Shown piece after piece: positions 1-8,110 of a DNA stretch of 53,490 nt. The position numbers were made by a program, and so were the translations under genes. Source of the DNA: Pseudonocardia lacus (lineage in GTDB: Bacteria; Actinomycetota; Actinomycetes; Mycobacteriales; Pseudonocardiaceae). Positions within the stretch are counted from its first letter, which is position 1; every line of letters begins with the position of its first letter. The stretch lies in the NCBI RefSeq assembly GCF_018531445.1, contig NZ_JAHDTH010000030.1, forward strand, positions 1 through 53,490, read 5' to 3'. Under the pieces are notes generated by a model, which did no database searches, was not told the origin of the DNA, and saw nothing but the letters and a program-made list of their open reading frames with translations.

Positions 1-1389
1 GGCCCGCCGCGCGGGCGCTCGGGCCCGCCGCGCCCGCCCGAGCTCGACCCGGCCCGCCAGGCCGCCCTCGACCTGCTCACCGCGGTGCGGGTGCGCGACG
101 CCTACGCCAACCTGGCGCTGCCGGCGATCCTGCGCCGCCACCGGCTCGGCGGTCGCGACGCGGGGCTGGCCACCGAGCTCGGCTACGGCACCCTGCGCGC
201 CACCGGGCTGCTCGACGCCGTGCTCGCCGCGTGCATCGACCGCCCGCTGGCCAAGGTCGAGCACACCCTGCTCGACGCCCTGCGGCTGGGCGCCTACCAG
301 CTGCTGCGCACCCGCGTGCCGAAGCACGCCGCGGTCGACACCACCGTCGAGCTGGTCCGGGTGGAGGCGGGCAGCCGCTCCGCCGGGTTCGTCAACGCGG
401 TGCTGCGCCGCGTCGGCGAGCGCGACGAGAAGGCCTGGGTGGCGGAGCTGGCCCCGGACCCGACGGAGGACCCGGTCGGGCACGCCGCCTTCGCGCACTC
501 GCACCCCCGCTGGATCGCGCAGGCCTTCGCCGACGCGCTCGGCGGCACCACCGAGCTGGACGAGGCGCTGGCCGCCGACGACGCCCGCCCCGTCGTGCAC
601 CTGCTCGCCCGCCCCGGCGACATCACCGCGGCCGAGCTGGCCCTGGTGACCGGCGGCACCGAGGCCCCCTACTCCCGTTTCGGCGTGCACCTCGAACCGG
701 GTTCGGGGGAGATCGGCGAGCTGGACGCGGTCGCCGAGGGGCTCGCCATCGTGCAGGACGAGGGCAGCCAGCTGGTGGCGCTGGCCCTGGCCGACGCCCC
801 GGTCGAGGGGGAGCACACGGGCCGCTGGCTCGACCTGTGCGCCGGGCCGGGGGGCAAGGCGGCGCTGCTGGGCGGGCTGGCCGCGATGGACGGCGTCGAG
901 CTGGCCGCGGTGGAGTCCACCGAGCACCGCGCCGACATGGTCCGCCGCGCCGTCGACGGCCTGCCGGTCACCGTGCACACCGCCGACGGCCGCGAGGCGC
1001 CGCTGCCCGACGCCGCGTTCGACCGCGTCCTGGTCGACGCGCCGTGCACCGGGCTGGGCGCGCTGCGCCGGCGCCCGGAGGCCCGCTGGCGGCGCCGGCC
1101 CGACGACGTGTCCGGGCTGGCGAAGCTGCAGCGCGAGCTGCTGACCGCGGCCCTGCGCCACGTCCGCCCCGGTGGCGTGGTCGCCTACGTCACCTGCTCG
1201 CCGCACCTGTCGGAGACGGTCGGGGTGGTCACGGCGGTGCTGCGCAAGCACCCGCACGTCGAGCGGCTGGACGCGCGCGAGCTGCTGGCGGGGGTGCCGG
1301 GGCTCGGCGCCGGGCCGACCGTGCAGCTGTGGCCGCACCGCCACGGCACCGACGCGATGTTCCTGGCGCTGCTGCGGCGCACCTCCTGA
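1..1389 (+). CDS. rsmB: 16S rRNA m5C967 methyltransferase RsmB, 3' part (5' end outside window)
   Basis: Methylates C967 (E. coli numbering) of 16S rRNA using S-adenosylmethionine. The frame is open to base 1, and its first codons give a Pro/Gly/Arg-rich tail leading into DPARQAALDLLTAVR, so the gene starts upstream and the GTG at 85 is internal. An N-terminal NusB-like RNA-binding domain is visible (ELGYGTLRATGLLDAVLAA, AVDTTVELVR, SAGFVNAVLRRV). The Rossmann methyltransferase follows, with SAM motif DLCAGPGGK near nt 832-858, the Pro-Cys motif VDAPCTGLGALRRRPE near 1036-1083 and the second catalytic Cys in YVTCSPHLSE near 1186-1215. It lies upstream of rpe in the same direction, as in many actinobacteria. 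Confidence in function is high; the true start is not visible. Confidence 0.95.
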   Translation, partial: GPPRGRSGPPRPPELDPARQAALDLLTAVRVRDAYANLALPAILRRHRLGGRDAGLATELGYGTLRATGLLDAVLAACIDRPLAKVEHTLLDALRLGAYQLLRTRVPKHAAVDTTVELVRVEAGSRSAGFVNAVLRRVGERDEKAWVAELAPDPTEDPVGHAAFAHSHPRWIAQAFADALGGTTELDEALAADDARPVVHLLARPGDITAAELALVTGGTEAPYSRFGVHLEPGSGEIGELDAVAEGLAIVQDEGSQLVALALADAPVEGEHTGRWLDLCAGPGGKAALLGGLAAMDGVELAAVESTEHRADMVRRAVDGLPVTVHTADGREAPLPDAAFDRVLVDAPCTGLGALRRRPEARWRRRPDDVSGLAKLQRELLTAALRHVRPGGVVAYVTCSPHLSETVGVVTAVLRKHPHVERLDARELLAGVPGLGAGPTVQLWPHRHGTDAMFLALLRRTS

Positions 1390-1441
1390 CCCGACACCCC
1401 TCGCGGGCCGCATACGCGCGGTCCGGCCGGCCCGTTGCGCG

Positions 1442-1447
1442 TAACCT
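1442..1447 (+). promoter_or_regulatory. -10 hexamer TAACCT for rpe (leaderless type)
   Basis: TAACCT ends 6 nt before the GTG at 1454, so the transcript should begin at or next to the start codon. There is no Shine-Dalgarno sequence, and this placement favours GTG 1454 over ATG 1463. Confidence 0.55.
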
Positions 1448-1453
1448 CGGAAC

Positions 1454-2149
1454 GTGCACCCGATGATCGCCCCGAGCATCCTGGCGGCCGACTTCGCCCG
1501 CCTCGCCGAGGCCGCGGACGCCGTCCGCGGCGAGCCCGGCTCCGGAGCCGACTGGCTGCACGTGGACGTGATGGACGCCCACTTCGTGCCGAACCTGACC
1601 ATCGGGCTGCCCGTCGTGACCTCGCTGCGCGCCGCGACCGACCTCCCGCTGGACTGCCACCTCATGATCGAGGACCCGGACCGCTGGGCGATCGGCTACG
1701 CCGAGGCCGGCGCGCACAACGTCACCGTGCACGTCGAGGCGGCCAAGGACCCGATCGCGCTCGCGAAGGACCTGCGCGCGGCCGGGGCGAAGGCCGGGCT
1801 GTCGATGAAGCCGGGCACGCCGCTGGAGCCCTACCTCGACGTCCTGCGCCACTACGACACGCTGCTCGTCATGAGCGTCGAGCCCGGCTTCGGCGGCCAG
1901 GAGTTCCGGCCCGAGGTGCTCGACAAGGTGCGCACGGCGCGCCGGCTGGTCGACACCGGCCACCTGACGCTGCTGGTCGAGATCGACGGCGGCATCAACG
2001 ACGAGACCGTCGGCGCCGCCGCCGAGGCCGGGGTGGACTGCTTCGTGGCCGGCTCCGCGGTCTACGGCGCGGACCGGCCGGAGGCGGCCGTGCGGGCGCT
2101 GCGCGAGCGGGTCGTCGCGGCCTCGCCGCACCGCGGGTGGTCGGCGTGA
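1454..2149 (+). CDS. rpe: Ribulose-phosphate 3-epimerase
   Basis: Interconverts D-ribulose 5-phosphate and D-xylulose 5-phosphate in the pentose phosphate pathway; cytosolic TIM barrel. The 231-aa length is normal for the family. Family motifs are all present: [13 protein letters not shown] at the N terminus, [16 protein letters not shown] carrying metal-binding His and Asp, [30 protein letters not shown] and the phosphate-binding [11 protein letters not shown] 1454 was chosen because a TAnnnT hexamer sits 6 nt upstream; ATG 1463 is the alternative. It precedes the riboflavin genes, whose precursor is its substrate, ribulose 5-phosphate. Confidence 0.96.
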   Translation: MHPMIAPSILAADFARLAEAADAVRGEPGSGADWLHVDVMDAHFVPNLTIGLPVVTSLRAATDLPLDCHLMIEDPDRWAIGYAEAGAHNVTVHVEAAKDPIALAKDLRAAGAKAGLSMKPGTPLEPYLDVLRHYDTLLVMSVEPGFGGQEFRPEVLDKVRTARRLVDTGHLTLLVEIDGGINDETVGAAAEAGVDCFVAGSAVYGADRPEAAVRALRERVVAASPHRGWSA

Positions 2150-2225
2150 CGCCGGGGCGGGGAATCGGGCCCACAGGGGCGTGGGTTCTAGTCGGCACGG
2201 GGTGCCGGCGGAAGGGGAGTGCCTA

Positions 2226-2900
2226 GTGTTCACCGGGATCGTCGAGGAGATCGGCGAAGTGCTGGAGGCGCGCGAGAGCGCGGAGGTCGCGGTGCTCACG
2301 GTGCGGGGGCCCACCGTCACCTCCGACGCCCGCCACGGCGACTCGATCGCCGTCAACGGCGTCTGCCTGACGGTCATCGACACCGAGATCGGGGCGGCCG
2401 GCGGCACCGCCGACGGGACGTTCACCGTCGAGCTGGTCCCGGAGACCCTCAAGCGCACCAGCCTGGCCGCCGCCGGCGTCGGCGCGAAGGTCAACCTGGA
2501 GCGCGCCGTGGCCGTGGGCGGGCGCCTGGGCGGGCACATCGTGCAGGGCCACGTGGACGGCGTGGCGACGCTGCTCACCCGCACGCCCGGCGAGCGCAGC
2601 GACGAGTTGACCTTCAGCCTGCCCGCCGACCTGGCCCGTTACGTGGCCCTCAAGGGCTCCATCGCGGTCGACGGGGTGTCCCTGACGGTGGCCGGGGTGA
2701 CCGACGACACGTTCTCCGTGGCGCTGATCCCGACGACCCTGGCAGAGACCACACTCGGCTTCCGCGAGCCGGGTGACACCGTCAACCTCGAGGTTGACGT
2801 CGTCGCGAAGTACGTGGAGCGACTCGCCTCCACGGGCGGCGCGGCGGTGGCCGGTGCGGTGGCCAACGCGGGGGCCGGCGAGGAGGACGGTTCCAGATGA
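2226..2900 (+). CDS. ribE: Riboflavin synthase, alpha chain
   Basis: Dismutates two 6,7-dimethyl-8-ribityllumazine molecules into riboflavin plus the pyrimidinedione, the last step of the pathway. The 224-aa protein shows the expected internal duplication: the first barrel starts with [11 protein letters not shown] and contains NGVCLTV; the second starts with [13 protein letters not shown] and contains [14 protein letters not shown] 2226 encodes the conserved family N terminus and follows GGAAGGGGAG; in-frame codons upstream to 2181 do not match the family. It overlaps ribBA by ATGA at 2897-2900, suggesting translational coupling. No FMN riboswitch was found in the 76 bp after rpe. Confidence 0.96.
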   Translation: MFTGIVEEIGEVLEARESAEVAVLTVRGPTVTSDARHGDSIAVNGVCLTVIDTEIGAAGGTADGTFTVELVPETLKRTSLAAAGVGAKVNLERAVAVGGRLGGHIVQGHVDGVATLLTRTPGERSDELTFSLPADLARYVALKGSIAVDGVSLTVAGVTDDTFSVALIPTTLAETTLGFREPGDTVNLEVDVVAKYVERLASTGGAAVAGAVANAGAGEEDGSR

Positions 2901-4213
2901 GCGTGCAGGAGAGTGGGCCCGTCCCGGGGGACCGCGCGGTCGGCTTCGAGATGATCGAGCGCGCGATCGCCGACCTGAAGGCGGGCAAGTGCGTCCTGGT
3001 CGTCGACGACGAGGACCGCGAGAACGAGGGCGACCTCATCTTCGCCGCGGAGATGGCCACCCCGGAGCTGCTGTCGTTCATGGTCCGGTACACCTCGGGC
3101 TACGTGTGCGTGGCGCTCACCGAGACCGAGTGCGACCGGCTCGACCTGCCGCCCATGCACCACACGAACTCCGACAGCTTCCGCACCGCGTTCACCGTGA
3201 CCGTGGACGCCAAGGCCGGTGTCACCACGGGCATCTCCGCGGCCGACCGGGCGCACACCATCCGGCTGCTGGCCGACCCGACCACCGGCCCGCAGGACCT
3301 GGTCCGCCCCGGGCACGTGCTGCCGCTGCGCGCCCGCGAGGGCGGCGTGCTGCGCCGGCCCGGGCACACCGAGGCCGCGGTCGACCTCGCCCGCCTCGCC
3401 GGGCTCACCCCGGCCGGCGCGCTGTGCGAGCTGGTGTCGCAGAAGGACGAGGGCGAGATGGCCCGCGGCGACGAGCTCGCCGTGTTCGCCGCCGACCACG
3501 ACCTGACGATGATCACCATCGCCGACCTGATCGCCTACCGGCGGCGCTTCGAGAAGCACGTGGTCCGGGTGGCGCAGGCCCGCATCCCGACCGCGCACGG
3601 CGAGTTCATCGCCTACGGCTACGACTCGCTGCTCGACGGCGTCGAGCACATCGCGATGGTCCGCGGCGACATCGCGACCGCCGAGGGCAACGGCGAGGAG
3701 GTGCTCGTGCGGGTGCACTCCGAGTGCCTCACCGGCGACGTCTTCGGCTCGCTGCGCTGCGACTGCGGCCCCCAGCTCGACGCCGCGCTGGCCGCGGTGG
3801 CCGAGGAGGGCCGCGGGATCGTGCTCTACATGCGCGGGCACGAGGGCCGGGGCATCGGCCTGCTGCACAAGCTGCAGGCCTACCAGCTCCAGGAGGCCGG
3901 GGCCGATACGGTGGACGCCAACCTGGCGCTCGGCCTGCCCGCCGACGCCCGCGACTACGGCATCGGAGCGCAGATCCTGGTGGACCTCGGTGTGCGGTCG
4001 ATGCGCCTGCTGACCAACAACCCGGACAAGCGCGCCGGGTTGGAGGGCTACGGGCTGACGATCACCGGCCGGGTGGCGCTGCCGGCCCGCGCCGGGCCCG
4101 ACAACATGCGCTACCTGCGCACGAAGCGCGACCGGATGGGTCACGACCTGCCCGGACTCGGGGAGGGCTCGCCCGTCGAGGTCCTCGACGAGATCCACCC
4201 GAACACGGACTGA
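2897..4213 (+). CDS. ribBA: Bifunctional 3,4-dihydroxy-2-butanone-4-phosphate synthase / GTP cyclohydrolase II
   Basis: Makes both branch precursors of riboflavin: the N-terminal half converts ribulose 5-phosphate to 3,4-dihydroxy-2-butanone 4-phosphate, and the C-terminal half opens GTP. The 438-aa length fits the fusion. Residues about 1-215 carry the DHBP synthase motifs [10 protein letters not shown] (about 37-46), [12 protein letters not shown] and [15 protein letters not shown]. From about residue 225 the cyclohydrolase has the zinc cluster [18 protein letters not shown], the catalytic stretch [16 protein letters not shown] and [17 protein letters not shown]. It starts within the ribE stop codon and is followed 48 nt later by ribH. 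Confidence 0.96.
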   Translation: MSVQESGPVPGDRAVGFEMIERAIADLKAGKCVLVVDDEDRENEGDLIFAAEMATPELLSFMVRYTSGYVCVALTETECDRLDLPPMHHTNSDSFRTAFTVTVDAKAGVTTGISAADRAHTIRLLADPTTGPQDLVRPGHVLPLRAREGGVLRRPGHTEAAVDLARLAGLTPAGALCELVSQKDEGEMARGDELAVFAADHDLTMITIADLIAYRRRFEKHVVRVAQARIPTAHGEFIAYGYDSLLDGVEHIAMVRGDIATAEGNGEEVLVRVHSECLTGDVFGSLRCDCGPQLDAALAAVAEEGRGIVLYMRGHEGRGIGLLHKLQAYQLQEAGADTVDANLALGLPADARDYGIGAQILVDLGVRSMRLLTNNPDKRAGLEGYGLTITGRVALPARAGPDNMRYLRTKRDRMGHDLPGLGEGSPVEVLDEIHPNTD

Positions 4214-5295
<1,082 letters not shown>

Positions 5296-5318
5296 GCACG
5301 ACCGGCTCCTTGCGCACG

Positions 5319-5324
5319 TAGCAT
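5319..5324 (+). promoter_or_regulatory. -10 hexamer TAGCAT for the DHOD-like gene (leaderless type)
   Basis: TAGCAT ends 7 nt before GTG 5332. The same hexamer in a near-identical context (GTAGCATCGGG) recurs at 6364. Confidence 0.5.
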
Positions 5325-5331
5325 CGGGGCC

Positions 5332-6366
5332 GTGCTGCGCACCCCCACCTCCCCGAAGGTCCGTCCACGCTCCGACCGCGGACACGGGGAGGTGCGCCTG
5401 GGCGACATCGTGCTGCGCAACCGGCTCGTCACCTCGTCGAGCCTGCTCGGCTACGGGGTGTCCAACGCACCGCTGCTGCCCTACGGCATGAGCCCGGTGT
5501 CGCTGTTCGTGCCGCTGTCGGAGTTCGGGGCGGTCACCACCCGGACGCTGACCGTCGAGCCCCGGGAGGGGCACTTCAGCACCCGCGAGGACTACCGCCT
5601 CGCCGAGCTGCCCGGTCTGTTGCGCCGGTACGGGACGGTGCTGCGCGGGGTCGACGGGGGCTGGCTCAACGCGTTCGGCTGGTGCAACGTCGGGATCGAC
5701 GCCTACCTGCGCGACTACTACCCCCGCACGCGCGACCAGCGCACGATCATCTCGGTGGGCGGGTTCTCGGCCGAGGAGTTCGTCACGCTGGTCGACAAGG
5801 TCAACGCCGCGGTCCCGGCGGGTGACATCGCCGCGGTGGAGTTCAACGTCTCCTGCCACAACGTCAACTTCGACTTCTCGGCGATCCTGCAGTCCGTGCT
5901 GGACGAGGCCGTGCCGCGCAGCGCGCACCCGGTGCTGCTCAAGCTCTCCCCCGACTACGACTACCTGCGCAACGCCCGGCAGGCGGCGCGGGCCGGGGTG
6001 TCCGGGCTGACCGCGATCAACACCGTCAAGGCGCTGCGGCTCGACCCGCGCACCGGCGAGCCGTGGCTGGCCAACCGCTACGGGGGGCTGTCCGGTCGGG
6101 CGATCAAGCCGATCGGCCTGCGGGTGGTCTCCGAGCTGCGCGACGCCGGCATCACCCTGCCGGTGATCGCCACGGGCGGCATCCGCACCGCCGCCGACTG
6201 CCGCGAGTACTTCTGGGCCGGGGCCGACGCGGTGAGCCTGGGCAGCGCGGCCTGGCTGGCCAGCTACCCCGGATACGCCCTCGCGCCGCTGCGCGGGCTG
6301 TATGTTCGGCGCGTGCTGAGGACGGTTCGGCGCTACGGTCCGGAGTCCTCTGGCCCCGGTGCGTAG
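5332..6366 (+). CDS. Dihydroorotate-dehydrogenase-like FMN flavoprotein
   Basis: A 344-aa TIM-barrel oxidoreductase of the dihydroorotate/dihydropyrimidine dehydrogenase superfamily. Visible features: N-terminal IVLRNRLVTSSSLLGYGV, the substrate-loop segment FNVSCHNVNF whose Cys aligns with the catalytic base of class 1 DHODs (usually N-[LI]-S-C-P-N), a KLSPDY segment, and the FMN phosphate site GLSGRAIKPIG plus VIATGGIRTAADC and AVSLGSAAWL. The usual Pro after the Cys is His. No pyrimidine genes are nearby, so it may not be the housekeeping PyrD; substrate unknown. GTG 5332 has a TAGCAT box 7 nt upstream. Its TAG stop at 6364-6366 forms the first half of the next -10 box. Confidence 0.75.
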   Translation: MLRTPTSPKVRPRSDRGHGEVRLGDIVLRNRLVTSSSLLGYGVSNAPLLPYGMSPVSLFVPLSEFGAVTTRTLTVEPREGHFSTREDYRLAELPGLLRRYGTVLRGVDGGWLNAFGWCNVGIDAYLRDYYPRTRDQRTIISVGGFSAEEFVTLVDKVNAAVPAGDIAAVEFNVSCHNVNFDFSAILQSVLDEAVPRSAHPVLLKLSPDYDYLRNARQAARAGVSGLTAINTVKALRLDPRTGEPWLANRYGGLSGRAIKPIGLRVVSELRDAGITLPVIATGGIRTAADCREYFWAGADAVSLGSAAWLASYPGYALAPLRGLYVRRVLRTVRRYGPESSGPGA

Positions 6367-6369
6367 CAT
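6364..6369 (+). promoter_or_regulatory. -10 hexamer TAGCAT upstream of the HAD gene
   Basis: TAGCAT overlaps the TAG stop of the preceding gene and ends 6 nt before ATG 6376. That ATG is out of frame with the HAD gene at 6476, so either the HAD mRNA has a leader of about 100 nt or a short leaderless frame is translated first. Confidence 0.45.
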
Positions 6370-6475
6370 CGGGCGATGATCTTCGTGCGGGGTCCGCGGC
6401 CGACGGGGGAGGCCGGGCTCCGCATCGGCGGCGGCCGCGGGTGGCGGCCGACCGGAGTCGCGGAGGTGGACGGGC

Positions 6476-7186
6476 ATGGGCGAGCCGGGGGTGGCGACCG
6501 AGCGGGTGCGGGCCGCGGACCGCAGACCGCGTGTGGTCCTGCTGGACGTCTTCGAGACCGTGCTGCGGGTCGACGCGCTGCGCGGGCGGTTCGTCGACGT
6601 CGGCCGCCCGGAGCACGAGTGCGACCTGTTCTTCGCCCGCACCCTGCGCGACGGGATGGCGTTGACCCTCGCCGGCGGCGTGCGGCCCTTCGAGGAGGTG
6701 GCGCGGGCGGCGCTGCGCACCACCACCGGGCACACGCTGTCGGAGTTCGCGCTCGACCACGTGATCGAGGGGTTCGCCGAGCTGCCGCCGCACGAGGACG
6801 CCGAGCCCGCGCTGATGGCGCTGGCCAGGGCGCGCATCCCGGTCTACGCCCTCACCCACGGGCCGGCCGCGGTGGCCCGCCAGGCGCTCGACGGCGTCGG
6901 GTTGCGCACGTACATGCGCGGGCTGCTGTCCTCGGAGGAGATCCACTCCTTCAAGCCGCCGGGCCGGGTCTACACGTGGGCCTGCCAGCGCGCCGACACC
7001 CCCGCCGACCGCACGGCGCTGATCGCCGTGCACTCCTGGGACGTGCACGGGGCCGTGCGGGCCGGCCTGGTGGGTGCGATGGCCACCCGGCTGGAGGGCC
7101 GGGTGCCCGACACGATCGCCCGCCCGCACGTCGTGGCCGAGCGCCTCGACGACGTGGTCAAGCGCCTGCTCGACCTGCCCAGCTGA
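6476..7186 (+). CDS. HAD-superfamily hydrolase, haloacid-dehalogenase type II-like
   Basis: A 236-aa Rossmann-like hydrolase. Motif I is LLDVFETVLRVD with the nucleophilic Asp in D-V-F-E-T; motif II is ALTHG (usually LSNG); motif III is SFKPPGRVY with the Lys; motif IV is VHSWDVHGA with the acidic residue. This pattern resembles L-2-haloacid dehalogenases, but many family members act on phosphorylated or unknown substrates, so specificity is open. ATG 6476 has a strong GGAGGTGG ribosome site 6-8 nt upstream, and frame 2 is closed by a TGA at 6377. It is convergent with the DUF2786 gene, 12 bp away. Confidence 0.8.
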   Translation: MGEPGVATERVRAADRRPRVVLLDVFETVLRVDALRGRFVDVGRPEHECDLFFARTLRDGMALTLAGGVRPFEEVARAALRTTTGHTLSEFALDHVIEGFAELPPHEDAEPALMALARARIPVYALTHGPAAVARQALDGVGLRTYMRGLLSSEEIHSFKPPGRVYTWACQRADTPADRTALIAVHSWDVHGAVRAGLVGAMATRLEGRVPDTIARPHVVAERLDDVVKRLLDLPS

Positions 7187-7198
7187 GCCGGCCGGCGT

Positions 7199-7957
7199 TC
7201 ACACCCCGATCCGCCGGCGCGCGGCGGTGCCCCTCCCGGTGCCCAGCCCGGTGCCCAGCCCGGTGCCCCCGAGGTCGGCCCGCTCGCCCGCGGCCGCGCC
7301 GGAGCCGAACCCGGACCCCGTCAGCGACCGGCCGCGCGCCGGCTCGGGCGCGGGGAACGCGGCGGCGAAGGCGGCGTCGACGCGCTCGGCCCGCTCGGCC
7401 AGCGCGACCGCGGTCGTCGTCGTCGTGCGGGCCCCGGGCGCGGAGTCGGGGCTGGGACCGGACGCGGCGGCGTCGCTCTCCGCCTCGACCAGCCGCCGGT
7501 GCACCTGCACCGCGAACCCGTGCAGCCACGACCGGCGGAACGCCGCCACCGACTCGCCGGGCGGCGGGCGCAGGCGCGCGAGCTGTGCGACGGCCTGCAG
7601 CAGCAGCGACGTGTAGAGCAGTTCGACGCGCTCGCGGTCGGCGGCGAAGCCGACCACGCTGACCGCGCCGACCCGGCCGCCGCGCTGCTGGTGCAGCACG
7701 GCGCGGCAGCCCAGCGCGGCGGCCGTCCAGGCGAGCAGGCGCGCCTTGCCCGCGCTGTACGGCTCGTGCACGGCGACGCGCTGGGCGCGGGGCCGGTCGC
7801 GGGCGGGATCGGCGGCGGTCAGCACGGCGGCGTCGATGCCGTGGCGCGCGACGAGCTGCAGGGCCTTGTCGGTGTAGCTGGCCGCCTCCTCCGGAGTGGC
7901 CGCGCGCTCGGCCTTGGCCAGCAGCTTGCGCACCACGTCGAGCTTGTCGAAACCCAT
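7199..7957 (-). CDS. DUF2786 domain protein
   Basis: Unknown function; 252 aa. The N terminus (FDKLDVVRKLLAKAERA, then TPEEAASYTDKALQLVARHG) is the DUF2786 helical motif, a small domain often seen in actinobacterial and phage proteins. A middle region rich in Arg and Ala (LLYTSLLLQAVAQLARL, SWLHGFAVQVHRRLVEAE) looks helical. The last about 35 residues are low complexity, with GTGLGTGLGTG encoded by a 12-nt tandem repeat near 7239-7270. ATG 7957 was preferred to the TTG at 7963 because GGGGGTT lies at ribosome-site distance. Confidence 0.72.
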   Translation of the reverse strand: MGFDKLDVVRKLLAKAERAATPEEAASYTDKALQLVARHGIDAAVLTAADPARDRPRAQRVAVHEPYSAGKARLLAWTAAALGCRAVLHQQRGGRVGAVSVVGFAADRERVELLYTSLLLQAVAQLARLRPPPGESVAAFRRSWLHGFAVQVHRRLVEAESDAAASGPSPDSAPGARTTTTTAVALAERAERVDAAFAAAFPAPEPARGRSLTGSGFGSGAAAGERADLGGTGLGTGLGTGRGTAARRRIGV

Positions 7958-8095
7958 CGCCAACCCCCGAACCGTCGCTCGAACATGCGTTCGCCGTCAC
8001 GGAGAGTCCTACCACCGCGGTCCGACAGAACGCCGGTGGCCGCTCCCGCGCCGTGTCGACACGCCCTGTCGACACGCCGTGTCGGGGGAGCGGCC

Positions 8096-8101
8096 TAGGC
8101 T
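8096..8101 (+). promoter_or_regulatory. -10 hexamer TAGGCT for uvrC
   Basis: TAGGCT ends 9 nt before ATG 8111 and only 3 nt before GTG 8105, so a transcript from it would start downstream of the GTG. This decides for ATG 8111, with a leader of a few bases at most. Confidence 0.45.
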
Positions 8102-8110
8102 GGCGTGGCC

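Noticed and set aside
2150..2225. FMN riboswitch upstream of ribE
   Set aside because: The gap is too short and lacks the conserved FMN-element helices; only a small imperfect hairpin is present.
6376..7662. 428-codon plus frame from ATG 6376 as a separate gene
   Set aside because: It reads through the HAD gene in another frame and ends antisense to the DUF2786 gene; low-complexity composition. Only its start codon position is kept as an observation.
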